Shown in pieces: positions 1 to 8,496 of a DNA stretch of 35,050 nt. Source of the stretch: Thermoflexus sp. (lineage in GTDB: Bacteria; Chloroflexota; Anaerolineae; Thermoflexales; Thermoflexaceae); NCBI RefSeq assembly GCF_025055495.1, contig NZ_JANWXB010000154.1, forward strand, positions 1-35,050. Reading direction: 5' to 3'. A model generated the notes under the pieces. It was not told the origin of the DNA. It did no database searches and saw nothing but the letters and a program-made list of their open reading frames with translations. Every line of letters begins with the position of its first letter. Position 1 is the first letter of the stretch. Both the position numbers and the translations under genes were made by a program.

Positions 1-29
1 AACCCCCAAATGAAAAATGGACAAAGCAC

Positions 30-35
30 TATAAT
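30..35 (+). promoter_or_regulatory. -10 promoter element upstream of the epimerase gene
   Basis: A perfect TATAAT lies about 55 nt upstream of the epimerase ATG. It is embedded in the short motif CAAAGCACTATAATAG that recurs elsewhere in the window. No good -35 hexamer is present at 16-18 nt, so this is only a candidate -10 box. Confidence 0.35.
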
Positions 36-89
36 AGCCTCTGCTGTGCCTTTAGATGAAAATCCTGGTGGCTATGGCGGGAGGTTTCG

Positions 90-1121
90 ATGCCCTCTCA
101 AGCGTTGATCACCGGCGGCGCCGGTTTCATTGGATCCAACCTGGCGGACGCCCTGGCTTCCGAGGGCTGGGTGGTGTGGATCTTCGACCTGCTGGCCCGC
201 CCCGGGGTGGAGCGGAACCTGGCCTGGCTCCAGGATCGCCACGGGGGTCGCATCCGCTTCGTCCGCGGCGATCTCCGGGATTTCCCGGCCGTCGCGGAGG
301 TGGTGCGACAGGCCGAGGTCATCTTCCACCTGGCCGCCCAGGTGGCCGTCACCACTTCCCTGATTGATCCCCGCACGGACTTCGAGATCAACGCTCTCGG
401 CACCCTGAATGTCCTGGAGGCGGCCCGCCAAGCCCGCCATCGCCCGATCATCCTTTACACCTCCACCAATAAGGTTTATGGCGCGATGGAAGAGGTGCCC
501 GTGGTGGAGGAGGCCACCCGCTACCGGTATGCGGACCGGCCGTTCGGGATCGACGAGCGCCAGCCCCTGGATTTCCACTCCCCCTATGGCTGCTCGAAAG
601 GGGCGGCGGATCAATACGTGCGGGACTATGCCCGGATTTATGGGCTCCCCACCGTTGTGTTCCGGATGTCCTGTATCTACGGCCCTCGCCAGTTCGGCAC
701 GGAAGACCAGGGGTGGGTGGCCCACTTCGTGATCTCGGCCATGACGGGGCGGCCGATCACGATCTATGGAGACGGCAAACAGGTGCGGGATCTATTGTTT
801 GTGACCGACCTGATCGCCGCTATGCGGGCCGCCGTGGAGCGCATCCATCGGACCGCCGGACAGGTCTACAACATTGGGGGAGGGCCGGAGAACACCCTCT
901 CGGTCTGGCATGAATTCGCCCCCCTGCTCTCGGAGATCCTGGGCCGTCCCCTGGACCCTCCAAGCTTTGGTCCATGGCGCCCTGGGGATCAGAAGGTGTA
1001 TATCAGCGATATCCGAAAGGCGATGCAGGACTTGGACTGGCGGCCCCGGGTCAACGTGCGGGAGGGCCTGACGCGTCTGGTGGAATGGGTGCGAGAGGGT
1101 GTTCTGATCCCCGCACAGTAG
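90..1121 (+). CDS. NAD-dependent sugar nucleotide epimerase, CDP-paratose 2-epimerase-like (extended SDR)
   Basis: This 343-aa cytoplasmic enzyme probably interconverts a nucleotide-activated sugar for surface glycan synthesis. The N-terminus carries the extended-SDR Rossmann motif TGGAGFIGSN (about residues 8-17). The catalytic YxxxK is YGCSK with Tyr166 and Lys170, and the Ser/Thr position lies in YTSTNKVYG (about 123-131). The STNKVYG stretch and the FGTEDQGWVAHF stretch near residue 205 resemble the CDP-paratose/CDP-tyvelose epimerase subgroup more than GalE or dTDP-glucose dehydratase; that assignment is from family knowledge. The ATG is preceded by GGGAGG at 79-84 with a 5-nt spacer. 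Glycosyltransferase genes follow on the same strand. Related possibilities are UDP-glucose 4-epimerase or GDP-mannose 4,6-dehydratase; the SDR family is certain, the substrate is not. Confidence 0.85.
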   Translation: MPSQALITGGAGFIGSNLADALASEGWVVWIFDLLARPGVERNLAWLQDRHGGRIRFVRGDLRDFPAVAEVVRQAEVIFHLAAQVAVTTSLIDPRTDFEINALGTLNVLEAARQARHRPIILYTSTNKVYGAMEEVPVVEEATRYRYADRPFGIDERQPLDFHSPYGCSKGAADQYVRDYARIYGLPTVVFRMSCIYGPRQFGTEDQGWVAHFVISAMTGRPITIYGDGKQVRDLLFVTDLIAAMRAAVERIHRTAGQVYNIGGGPENTLSVWHEFAPLLSEILGRPLDPPSFGPWRPGDQKVYISDIRKAMQDLDWRPRVNVREGLTRLVEWVREGVLIPAQ

Positions 1122-1222
1122 AAACTGAACGCTGAATCGTTGATTGCTTTGTCCGTTTTTCATTCAGGGGTTTTGGGGGGCGGTGCAGGGGACCCTTGGC
1201 CCCCACATCGCCCCCGAAAGAT

Positions 1223-1272
1223 CTTTTCTCCCCCTCCCCAACGCCCAGAGGGCCTTGGGGAAGGGGAGAAAG
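1223..1272. repeat. Dispersed hairpin element, copy 1
   Basis: The arms at 1223-1241 and 1255-1272 are near-perfect inverted repeats of the CTCCCC-TCCCCAA / TTGGGGAAGGGGAG type around a 13-nt loop. The element lies in the 250-bp gap between the epimerase and glycosyltransferase genes. There is no T-tract, so termination is not clear. The same arm sequence recurs near 10.5, 18.6, 19.8 and 34.2 kb. Confidence 0.7.
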
Positions 1273-1371
1273 GGGGAGGGGCCATAGCCCTCCGGACGGG
1301 CTTCGGTTCCTCGAATCCCCAGTTGATAATTGGACAAATCACTTACATGACCGGCCAAGGCATCCGCATTT

Positions 1372-2529
1372 ATGAAGATCCTGGTGGCGCTTACTTATTA
1401 CCGTCCTCACATCAGCGGCCTGACCATCTACGTAGAGCGAACCGCCCGAGCCCTGGCGGCCCGCGGACATGAGGTCCAGATCCTGACCTCCCAATATGAC
1501 CGGCGCCTCCCCCAGGAGGAGATCCGGGATGGGGTGCGGATCCGGCGGGTCCCGGTATGGTTTCGGATCAGCAAGGGGGTCATCATGCCCACCATCGGGA
1601 TCTGGGCTACCCGGCTGGCCTGGTGGGCCGACGTGCTCTGGCTGCACCTGCCCCAGTTCGACGCCGCTGGCATCGCCCTTCGCGGACGCCTCTTCCGGAA
1701 ACCGGTCGTCCTCACCTATCACTGCGACGTCACCCTTCCCCCTGGCCTGATCAACCGCCTGGCCAATGTCGCGGTGCACGTCATGGATCACCTGGCCGCC
1801 CGGCTCGCCGACGTCATCGTGACCTACACCGAAGATTACGCCCGCCACTCCCCCTACCTTTCCCGCTATATGCACAAGGTGCGCATCATCCCGCCCCCGG
1901 TGGAGATCCCCACCCCTCGACCGGAGGCCGTGGCGGCCTTCCGGGCCCGCTGGGGGCTGGAGAACCAGGTGGTGATCGGGATGGCCGCCCGGCTGGCAGC
2001 CGAGAAGGGGGTGGAATATCTCCTGGAGGCCCTCCCCCAGATCCTCGCCGTCCACCCTAACGCCCGGGTCCTCTTCGCCGGGCCCTATCAAAACGTCCTC
2101 GGGGAGGAGGCCTACGCCCGACGGCTGGCGCCCCTGTTTGAGAAATATCGAGACCACTGGACCTTCGTGGGGGTGCTGGAACCGGAGGAGATGGCCGCCT
2201 TCTTCGCCAGCTGCGACGTGGTGGTGTTGCCTAGCCTGAACGCCACCGAATCCTTCGGCTTGGTTCAGGTGGAAGCCATGCTGTGCGGCACCCCCGTCGT
2301 CGCCAGCGACCTCCCAGGGGTCCGGGTGCCCACCCAGACGACCGGGATGGGCCGGACAGTTCCCCCTCGGGACAGCCGGGCCCTGGCGCAGGCCATCCTT
2401 CAGGTGTTGACCAACCGTTCAGCCTTCTGCCGGCCCCGGGAGTGGGTGGAGCAGTATTATCACACGGAGAAGACAGCCGCCGCCTATGAAGCGCTATTTC
2501 GGGAACTGATGGAAATATATCGCCGATGA
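1372..2529 (+). CDS. Glycosyltransferase family 4 (GT-B fold)
   Basis: This 385-aa retaining glycosyltransferase likely transfers a sugar from a nucleotide donor onto a lipid-linked or surface glycan at the inner face of the membrane. The N-terminal half begins MKILVALTYYRPHISGLTIYV, typical of the GT4 acceptor domain with its glycine-rich loop. The C-terminal donor domain carries the EX7E signature in ATESFGLVQVEAM (Glu293 and Glu301) followed by GTPVVASDLPG. Length is normal for the family. The start is fixed by this classical N-terminus, but no Shine-Dalgarno sequence is visible, so the mRNA may have a short leader. The stop overlaps the start of the downstream methyltransferase in ATGA, indicating translational coupling. 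The leader and first codons resemble the sequence at 18-75. Acceptor and donor cannot be read from the sequence. Confidence 0.9.
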   Translation: MKILVALTYYRPHISGLTIYVERTARALAARGHEVQILTSQYDRRLPQEEIRDGVRIRRVPVWFRISKGVIMPTIGIWATRLAWWADVLWLHLPQFDAAGIALRGRLFRKPVVLTYHCDVTLPPGLINRLANVAVHVMDHLAARLADVIVTYTEDYARHSPYLSRYMHKVRIIPPPVEIPTPRPEAVAAFRARWGLENQVVIGMAARLAAEKGVEYLLEALPQILAVHPNARVLFAGPYQNVLGEEAYARRLAPLFEKYRDHWTFVGVLEPEEMAAFFASCDVVVLPSLNATESFGLVQVEAMLCGTPVVASDLPGVRVPTQTTGMGRTVPPRDSRALAQAILQVLTNRSAFCRPREWVEQYYHTEKTAAAYEALFRELMEIYRR

Positions 2530-3317
2530 CCCCTGACTTCCTCTGGCTCCACCTGAAAGAAGTCCCGGCCTTCCGGGCGCTCCTGCGAGGGGTAGAGGCC
2601 CGGTTCTATCAGGGCCTGGAAATGCCCGCGCCGATCCTGGATCTGGGCTGTGGGGATGGCCATTTCGCCAGCCTGGCGTTCCCCGGAAAAGCCCTGGTGG
2701 GGCTGGACCCCGGATGGAAGGCGCTGAGAGAGGCCGCCGCCCGACGCGCGTATCGATGGGTGGTCCAGGCAGAGGGGGCCCGCCTGCCCTTCCCCTCGGG
2801 CTTCTTCGGGACGGTGATCAGCAACTCGGTGCTCGAGCATATCCCGGATGTGGAGGCCGTCCTGCAGGAGGTGGCCCGGGTCCTCCGGCCCGGAGGATAC
2901 TTCCTGTTCTGCTCGCCCAGCCATCGTTTCGTGGAGTTCCTTTCGGTTTACCGGCTGTTCCGCCGGATGGGCTTACGGTGGGCCGCCGAAGCCTATGGAC
3001 GGTTTTTCAACCGGATCTCCCGCCACTACCATTGCGACGCCCCGGAGATCTGGGCGGCCCGGCTGGAGCGGACCGGCCTGCGCCCCCTGTGCTGGTGGTT
3101 TTATTTCTCCCGGGGCGCCACGGCCCTCTTAGAGTGGGGCCACCCCTACGGGCTCCCCTCGTTGCTGTATAAAACGCTTTTCGGGCGCTGGATCCTGGCC
3201 CCGTGGCGGTGGAGCCTGTGGCCGGTGGAACGGGTGCTGCGGCCTTTCTATGAAGAGCCCCCGGGCGCTGAGGGTGCGTATTTCTTTATGATCGCCCGCC
3301 GTCCCGATGGGCGATAA
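2526..3317 (+). CDS. Class I SAM-dependent methyltransferase
   Basis: This 263-aa protein has a Rossmann-type methyltransferase domain. SAM-binding motif I is ILDLGCGDGHF (about residues 37-47), followed by the acidic strand end VGLDPG. The region ISNSVLEHIPDVEAVLQEVARVLRPGG (motifs II-III, roughly 97-125) is of the Methyltransf_11/UbiE-like type. The C-terminal 110 residues are rich in aromatics and Arg and may contact membrane-bound substrate. The ATG overlaps the TGA of the glycosyltransferase by 4 nt. A methyl transfer onto a sugar or lipid-linked glycan is inferred from the neighbours only; the substrate is unknown. Confidence 0.87.
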   Translation: MTPDFLWLHLKEVPAFRALLRGVEARFYQGLEMPAPILDLGCGDGHFASLAFPGKALVGLDPGWKALREAAARRAYRWVVQAEGARLPFPSGFFGTVISNSVLEHIPDVEAVLQEVARVLRPGGYFLFCSPSHRFVEFLSVYRLFRRMGLRWAAEAYGRFFNRISRHYHCDAPEIWAARLERTGLRPLCWWFYFSRGATALLEWGHPYGLPSLLYKTLFGRWILAPWRWSLWPVERVLRPFYEEPPGAEGAYFFMIARRPDGR

Positions 3318-3353
3318 CGGATTGCCGGTCGGCCCGCGCAGGAGGCTATAACC

Positions 3354-5213
3354 ATGCGGCGCAGCGCGCTCCCCATCGGGCTCCTGATCAGCGCCTATCT
3401 GATGGCCAGCCTCTTTTACAACGTCACCATCCCGCCCTGGGAGGCCCCCGATGAGGTCGGCCATTTTCTGTATATTGTCCACATCCTCCAGACCCGATCG
3501 CTTCCCCGAATGGAGATCGGACAGCTGGGCCAGGCCCATCAGCCTCCTCTCTACTATCTCCTCGCCGCCCTCCCGGTCTCTCTGGCGGACCTGCAGGATC
3601 CCACGGGGGCCTTTCGACCAAACCCCCGGTTCATCTGGGCTGGAGGCGATCAGCCGAACGTTAGCCTGCATGACGAAGTGGAGTCCGAGTGGCCTTACCG
3701 TGGCTGGGCGCTGGGTATCCGCCTGGCGCGGCTCTTCTCCGCTTTGCTCGGCGCATGCACGGTTTTCCTGATCTATCACATGGCCCGTCTGGTCTTTCCG
3801 GGATCCCCGGCGATCCCCCTTTTGGCTGCCGGCATCGCCGCCTTCAACCCGCAGTTCCTGTTTATCTCCTCCGCTGTGAACAACGACAACCTGCTGATCC
3901 TGGCGACAACGGGGTTGCTATGGCACGCCCTCCTGATGCGACGCCGGATGCTGTCATCGCCCAACATACCGCTTCGATGGTGGCTGGGCTTAGGGGGATG
4001 GATCGGGATCATCGGGATCACGAAGCTGCTGGGAGGCGCTCTGGTCGCCTTCACAGGGCTGGCGCTGGTGATCTGGGGCTGGCGTGCCCGGTGCCTCCTC
4101 CCCACGCTCCGGGGACTGATCGGGGCCCTCCTCCTGGCGGCCGCCATGACCTCCTGGTGGGGGATCCGCAACCAGGCGCTCTACGGGGATCCCCTGGGCT
4201 GGCAGATCTACCGACAGGTGTTCGCCGTGAACCTGCGCACGACGCCCTTCTCGTTAGAGGAGCTGGAACCCTTCCTGCGAACCCAGTTCCGATCCTTCTG
4301 GGGCGTGTTCGGCTGGATGTCCATCGAGAGCCCAGCGTGGTTTTACTGGATCCCCCTCGCCGGCCTCGCGCTGGCAGGGGTGGGATGGCTGATCCGGGCC
4401 GTGATCCGAAGGCCCCAGCCCGTCGATGCCGGCGGCGCGCTCTTCTTGATGCTGGCGGTCCTGGCCCACGAGGCGCTGATGCTGGGGATCGCCCAGCAGG
4501 CCAACGCCTCGATATGGCAGGGCCGTTATCTCTTTCCGGTGATCGGCCCGATCGCCATCCTGATGGCCGGAGGGCTGCTGAGCGGGGTGCCCTCCCGATG
4601 GCCTCGCCTCCTCCCGGCCATCGCCCTCGCCCTCAGCGCCGCCTGGCTGGCCCTCGCGGTTTATATCGCCCATGCCGTGATCCGAAACGCCTACCCGCCG
4701 CCGCTTCGCACGCCGCCGGCGACGATCCCGAATCCCGCGGACATCCAGTTCGGCGACATGTTCCGCCTGCGTGGGTTCGACATCCGGCAGCGGCCGGGTA
4801 GCCTCCGGGTGGTCCTGTATTGGGAGGCGCTGCGTCGACCGGACTTCGACTATTCGGTGTTCGTGCACCTGATCGGGCCCGACGGAAGGCTGATCGGCCA
4901 GCGAGACCACGCGCCCGGAGCGGATGTGGGTCGCCCGCCCACGGCGTGGAGCCCCGGCGAGATCGTCGTGGATCCCCACCCCATCCCCCTCCCGGCCTTC
5001 TTCTCCGGCCAGGGGGAGGTTCGGATCGGGGTATATCGCTGGGCGACCGGCGAGCGCCTGCCCGCCCTCCGCGATGGCTCGCCCGCCGGGGATTCTGTGA
5101 CGCTGTCTGTGGTGGAGATCCACACGCCATGGATTCCGGTCCTGATCGGGGCGGGCATCCTGGGGGCGATCGCAACGGCAGGCGTCGTGAAGGTCCGACG
5201 GCGGAAGCGCTGA
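3354..5213 (+). CDS. Polytopic membrane glycosyltransferase-like protein (DUF2142/GT39-type)
   Basis: The 619-aa protein has an N-terminal membrane segment, then the acidic loop PPWEAPDEVGHF (Glu30, Asp33, Glu34, His37) and HQPPLYYLLAALP. Both fit the first extracytoplasmic loop of DUF2142/PMT-type (GT-C) enzymes, which use polyprenyl-phosphate sugars. FNPQFLFISSAVNNDNL follows in the next helical region. About ten hydrophobic segments extend to roughly residue 440. The last ~180 residues form a predicted soluble domain (around YWEALRRPDFDYSVFVHLIGPDG), probably beta-rich and outside the cell. AGGAGG precedes the ATG, and the gap from the methyltransferase is 36 nt. The protein likely adds a sugar from a lipid carrier at the outer membrane face. 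Donor and acceptor are unknown. Confidence 0.8.
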   Translation: MRRSALPIGLLISAYLMASLFYNVTIPPWEAPDEVGHFLYIVHILQTRSLPRMEIGQLGQAHQPPLYYLLAALPVSLADLQDPTGAFRPNPRFIWAGGDQPNVSLHDEVESEWPYRGWALGIRLARLFSALLGACTVFLIYHMARLVFPGSPAIPLLAAGIAAFNPQFLFISSAVNNDNLLILATTGLLWHALLMRRRMLSSPNIPLRWWLGLGGWIGIIGITKLLGGALVAFTGLALVIWGWRARCLLPTLRGLIGALLLAAAMTSWWGIRNQALYGDPLGWQIYRQVFAVNLRTTPFSLEELEPFLRTQFRSFWGVFGWMSIESPAWFYWIPLAGLALAGVGWLIRAVIRRPQPVDAGGALFLMLAVLAHEALMLGIAQQANASIWQGRYLFPVIGPIAILMAGGLLSGVPSRWPRLLPAIALALSAAWLALAVYIAHAVIRNAYPPPLRTPPATIPNPADIQFGDMFRLRGFDIRQRPGSLRVVLYWEALRRPDFDYSVFVHLIGPDGRLIGQRDHAPGADVGRPPTAWSPGEIVVDPHPIPLPAFFSGQGEVRIGVYRWATGERLPALRDGSPAGDSVTLSVVEIHTPWIPVLIGAGILGAIATAGVVKVRRRKR

Positions 5214-5317
5214 CGTGGAGCCTGATGTCGGCATGGCGTGCCGTCTTGCGGCAGGTCACTGTCCCCCTCATAATAGGGCGCGAGCGCAAGGCTGGGACGA
5301 AGGAGGTGAAGCGGCGA

Positions 5318-7300
5318 ATGGCAAACCGTCCGCTCCGTGCCATCGCGGATCTCACACTGGTCACGGGCGCAGTTCTGGCTGTCTTCGCCCAGCTCCGGCT
5401 GGACGCCAGCCCCCGGGACGCCCCGGATCCCTGGGGGCTGGTGCTTTACGCGGGGTCCTTCCTCCTGATGGTTTGGGCGATCCACCGTGCGCCGGAGCGG
5501 CTGGAGGCCGAGCGCCCTCCTCAGGAAAGACCTACCTTCTCTTCCCGCTCCTATCGCCCCGTGTGGCTGGCGCTGAGCCTGGGCGGGATGATCCTGGCGT
5601 TCCTCGACTCCGGCGGCAACCGGTTCCGCCCGCTCGGGGTCACCGCCTGGATCGTGGCGGTGATCGCCTGGTTCCTGGCGTGGTGGAACGCCCCGCTCCC
5701 CCGCCTGCCCCGCGATGGGTTTCGCCTACGCGGACATCATCTGCTGTTCCTGCTGATCCTCGCCCTTGGGATTGGCTTCCGCTACTGGGACCTCCCCAAC
5801 CTCCCCCGGGATGTCAATAGCGACCACGCGGAAAAGCTGCTGGATGTCCGGGATGTCCTCAACGGCGAATACCGGATCTTCTTTCCTCGGAACACCGGCC
5901 GGGAGGCCTTTCAGTTTTATCTGGCCGCCGCCACCATCCGCCTCTTCGATATGCCGCTGCACAAATACGCGCTACAGGTCGGCACGGCCTTTATCGGGGT
6001 GCTGTTGCTGCCCGCCCTCTACCTCCTGGGCGCCAGCCTGTGGGGACGATGGGGAGGGCTGTGGACGATGTTCTTGGGGGCGATCGCCTCGTGGGCGGTG
6101 ATCCCCGCCCGAGTGGGGCTGCGCTACCCCTTCCTGCCAACCTTCGCGGCCTGGTCGCTGGCCTTTCTGATCCGGGGGCTCCGCTCCGGGCAGCGAACCG
6201 ACTTCCTCTGGATGGGCTTCTTCCTGGGCATCGGATTGTATGGCTATTCCCCCTTCCGGGGAATGCTGGCCGCCCTGCCCGCCGCCTTCCTGGTGACCTG
6301 GCTGGCGCAACGAGGCTGGCGGACGACGATAGGATGGCAACGGGCGAAGGACTTCCTCATCGGGATGCTGACCGCAGCCCCCATCCTGGCCCCCATGCTC
6401 CGCTTCATTGTGGATTATCCGGAGTTCTTCTTCTACCGGCTGATGACCCGGGTCTCCACGTGGGAGAAGCCGATTGAGGGAAATCCCCTGCTCATCCTGG
6501 CCGACAACCTCCGCCGGGCGCTGTTGATGTTCCACTGGACCGGCGATGAGGTCTACGTCGCCACGATCCCCCTGCGGCCGATGCTGGATCCCCTCATGGG
6601 CGCCCTGCTCGCCCTGGGCGGGGTCGCGGTGATCCTCTGGATGCTCCACCATCGGGATCCGGTCCCGCTGGCCATGCTGGCGGCGGGGTTGGTGATGCTG
6701 CTTCCTTCCGCCTATAACCTGTCCTTCCCGCGAGAGAACCCGAGCACCGTGCGGGCAGCGGGCGCCCTGCCGGCTGTCCTTGCCTTCACCGCCCTGGTCC
6801 CCGCCCTGTGGACTGCGGGACGAAGCTCCTCCCGCTTTGAGCAGGGGATGAGGTGGGGTGCCGCCATCCTGCTGGCCCTGGCCCTGATCCGGATCAACGC
6901 GGACCGCATTTTTCGGGAATACGCCGCCAGCTATTGCCGCGCGGTCTTGAACGCCTCGGAGGCCGCGGAGATCCTGCGAGGATTTTATCTGGGAGGTGGA
7001 CCGGAGACCAACGCGTTCTACGTGGCGTATCCCTACTGGTTCGACTCCCGGCTGATCGGGATGTGGCTGGGGGATATCGACTGGCCTCACACCATCTGGC
7101 ATGAGGATCTCCCTCAGGCCCTGGAAGGCCATCGGAGCCTGCCGGGCCCCCGGCTCTATCTGGTGCATCCGGAAGACCACGCCTCGCTCGCCGCGCTCCA
7201 GGCCGCCGATCCGGAAGGCTGGTGGGTGTCCCGGCCTCGCGCCCACTGCGAGGGATGGGGAATCATCGTGTTCCACGCTCCGCCAGGCCCCTCTCCGTAA
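5318..7300 (+). CDS. Polytopic membrane glycosyltransferase, GT39/ArnT-PMT-like
   Basis: This 660-aa integral membrane protein has many hydrophobic helices. Its first large loop carries the acidic signature LPRDVNSDHAEKLLD (Asp169, Glu172), then RNTGREAFQFYL, as in GT-C enzymes of the ArnT/PMT type that use polyprenyl-phosphate sugars. The reading frame is open back to 4820, but that part overlaps the preceding gene. The ATG at 5318 is chosen because AGGAGGTG lies at 5301-5308 with a 9-nt spacer and the N-terminus then enters a membrane helix. The C-terminal ~120 residues are soluble. The gene ends the glycan block; a strong hairpin starts at its stop codon. Substrate is unknown. Confidence 0.85.
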   Translation: MANRPLRAIADLTLVTGAVLAVFAQLRLDASPRDAPDPWGLVLYAGSFLLMVWAIHRAPERLEAERPPQERPTFSSRSYRPVWLALSLGGMILAFLDSGGNRFRPLGVTAWIVAVIAWFLAWWNAPLPRLPRDGFRLRGHHLLFLLILALGIGFRYWDLPNLPRDVNSDHAEKLLDVRDVLNGEYRIFFPRNTGREAFQFYLAAATIRLFDMPLHKYALQVGTAFIGVLLLPALYLLGASLWGRWGGLWTMFLGAIASWAVIPARVGLRYPFLPTFAAWSLAFLIRGLRSGQRTDFLWMGFFLGIGLYGYSPFRGMLAALPAAFLVTWLAQRGWRTTIGWQRAKDFLIGMLTAAPILAPMLRFIVDYPEFFFYRLMTRVSTWEKPIEGNPLLILADNLRRALLMFHWTGDEVYVATIPLRPMLDPLMGALLALGGVAVILWMLHHRDPVPLAMLAAGLVMLLPSAYNLSFPRENPSTVRAAGALPAVLAFTALVPALWTAGRSSSRFEQGMRWGAAILLALALIRINADRIFREYAASYCRAVLNASEAAEILRGFYLGGGPETNAFYVAYPYWFDSRLIGMWLGDIDWPHTIWHEDLPQALEGHRSLPGPRLYLVHPEDHASLAALQAADPEGWWVSRPRAHCEGWGIIVFHAPPGPSP

Positions 7301-7344
7301 AGGAAAAAGGGCAGGGGCTCAGGGTCCCTGCCCTTTTTCCTTTA
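7298..7344. terminator. Bidirectional intrinsic terminator
   Basis: A perfect 19-bp inverted repeat has arms at 7298-7316 and 7326-7344 and a 9-nt loop. The outer arms read AAAGGAAAAAGGGCAGGG and its complement, giving a run of T after the GC-rich stem in both directions. It lies between the end of the GT39 gene (+) and the end of the DoxX-like gene (-), so it can serve both. Confidence 0.92.
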
Positions 7345-7356
7345 GGGCTTCTCCCC

Positions 7357-7872
7357 TCAGGCCGGCCGTCGTCGCAGGGCGATCTCCTCCACCGGCTGGA
7401 GGATCACGCCGATCCAGAAGCCCAGAAGCATCGCCTGGGAGAAGAACATCACCAGGTTAAGGCCCGCGGTGGAGGGGCTGGTATGCCCTGCGGCCAGACC
7501 GAAGATGGCGTTCATCGTCATCCCACCCAGCAGGGCGATCGCCACCAGGATCCCCGCCACACGTCGCAACACTCCGTTCAAGCGATGGGCCAGGAACAGC
7601 AGATAGAGGGCGCCGGCGATCAGGCCCAGGCCGGCCAGCACCTCGCCCCACGGAACCAGGTTCCCGAACAACGTCGCGTTCGCGGTGGCCGGACCGGTGA
7701 GAAAGGCCTTCATCCAGGGATAAGGGTTCTTCTCCGCAAAGCGGGCCAGGGTCTGGGGCAGACCGGCGACAAACTGGCCGCCCGTCTCCAGCTTCCTCAG
7801 GCCGCTGCTCAACCATTCGTAGCCAAGGACGATCTGAATAAGCAGCAACCAGACACGCGCCAGCCGATCCAT
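7357..7872 (-). CDS. DoxX/TQO-small-subunit-like membrane protein
   Basis: This 171-aa protein has four hydrophobic segments. The region GNLVPWGEVLAGLGLIAGAL near the middle, preceded by a loop containing FAEKNPYPWMKAFLTG, resembles the DoxX/DoxD family, which includes the small subunit of thiosulfate:quinone oxidoreductase and many uncharacterised membrane proteins. It probably sits in the cytoplasmic membrane. GGGAGG lies about 6 nt before the ATG on the minus strand. No partner subunit is adjacent, so an electron-transfer role is only inferred. The gene converges on the glycan block and shares its terminator. Confidence 0.78.
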   Translation of the reverse strand: MDRLARVWLLLIQIVLGYEWLSSGLRKLETGGQFVAGLPQTLARFAEKNPYPWMKAFLTGPATANATLFGNLVPWGEVLAGLGLIAGALYLLFLAHRLNGVLRRVAGILVAIALLGGMTMNAIFGLAAGHTSPSTAGLNLVMFFSQAMLLGFWIGVILQPVEEIALRRRPA

Positions 7873-8223
7873 TGCAGGCCTCCCGTCGGAGGATTTTTCC
7901 GCTTCTCATCGTAATCGAAAAAATCCTACCTCGATAGAGACCTGTGTCCGGATTTTCTCAGGACATCTGTCCTGCCCGGACCTTACTCGCCTATCAACGG
8001 CGCCAACAGAGTGCACCGTCCGCCACGAGCAGGCATTACCGGCCCGGGAAGGGAGGAGGAAGAGGGGAGGATCTGAAGGTTCGTTACGGGGTTCAGCCCC
8101 CTGAACGTCCCAAGGCCTGGCCCTCAGCGTTCCGACCGGGCCCACCTCCGGACCCTCCGGGGCATCGTCCCCGGCGACACGGTGAAAAGAAAACCATCTC
8201 CCTTCGCTCCGGCTCGAGGGAAT
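7873..8223. other. Gene-free stretch with a perfect palindrome
   Basis: No credible gene is seen in these 351 bases. They hold the leader of the DoxX-like gene (-), a palindrome at 7960-7975, and a short GC-rich inverted repeat with arms at 8157-8162 and 8169-8174 that lies beyond the small membrane protein gene but lacks a T-run. Confidence 0.6.
7960..7975. promoter_or_regulatory. Perfect palindrome, candidate operator
   Basis: CAGGACA-TC-TGTCCTG is a perfect 7-2-7 inverted repeat about 90 nt upstream of the DoxX-like start codon. Its size fits a dimeric repressor site. No regulator is assigned and no clear promoter overlaps it. Confidence 0.35.
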
Positions 8224-8496
8224 TCAAACCGCCCCGCGACGGGAGGAAGAGGAAATAGAAATCGAGGAGACTCCCAGGAGAACCCCTGCTCCCAGCAGGC
8301 CGGGGATCACCGCCGTGGTTCCGATCTGCCCAAATCCAGGGGCAAGGAGCCGTCCTACGCCGTGGCCGATCGCAAATCCCAGGCACCCCAACAGGAGATC
8401 CAGGATCAGCCGCCTCGCCCCGCCGCCGACCATGATGTGCCGGAGCAATCCCGCCCCAATTCCCAGGAAGAGAATCAGCGCCGGCGTCGTCCACAT
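8224..8496 (-). CDS. Small membrane protein, possibly GlsB/YeaQ-like
   Basis: This 90-aa protein has three hydrophobic segments with many glycines, including LILFLGIGAGLLRHIMVGGG near the start. Gly-rich helices of this kind resemble the GlsB/YeaQ/YmgE (transglycosylase-associated) family, but the match is only by eye. The TGA of the upstream XRE gene and this ATG overlap by one base in TGATG, so translation is probably coupled. A GTG three bases upstream is a weaker alternative start. Tight pairing with a DNA-binding protein suggests a shared regulatory or envelope-stress role; this is inference. Confidence 0.6.
   Translation of the reverse strand: MWTTPALILFLGIGAGLLRHIMVGGGARRLILDLLLGCLGFAIGHGVGRLLAPGFGQIGTTAVIPGLLGAGVLLGVSSISISSSSRRGAV

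Noticed and set aside
4820-5317. N-terminal extension of the second GT-C membrane protein
   Set aside because: It overlaps the preceding gene and is not protein-like; AGGAGGTG at 5301-5308 favours the ATG at 5318.
5972-7276. A 434-aa open frame opposite the GT39 gene
   Set aside because: It is a shadow frame rich in Gly, Gln, His and Pro without membrane segments or domains, whereas the plus strand has a typical polytopic enzyme.
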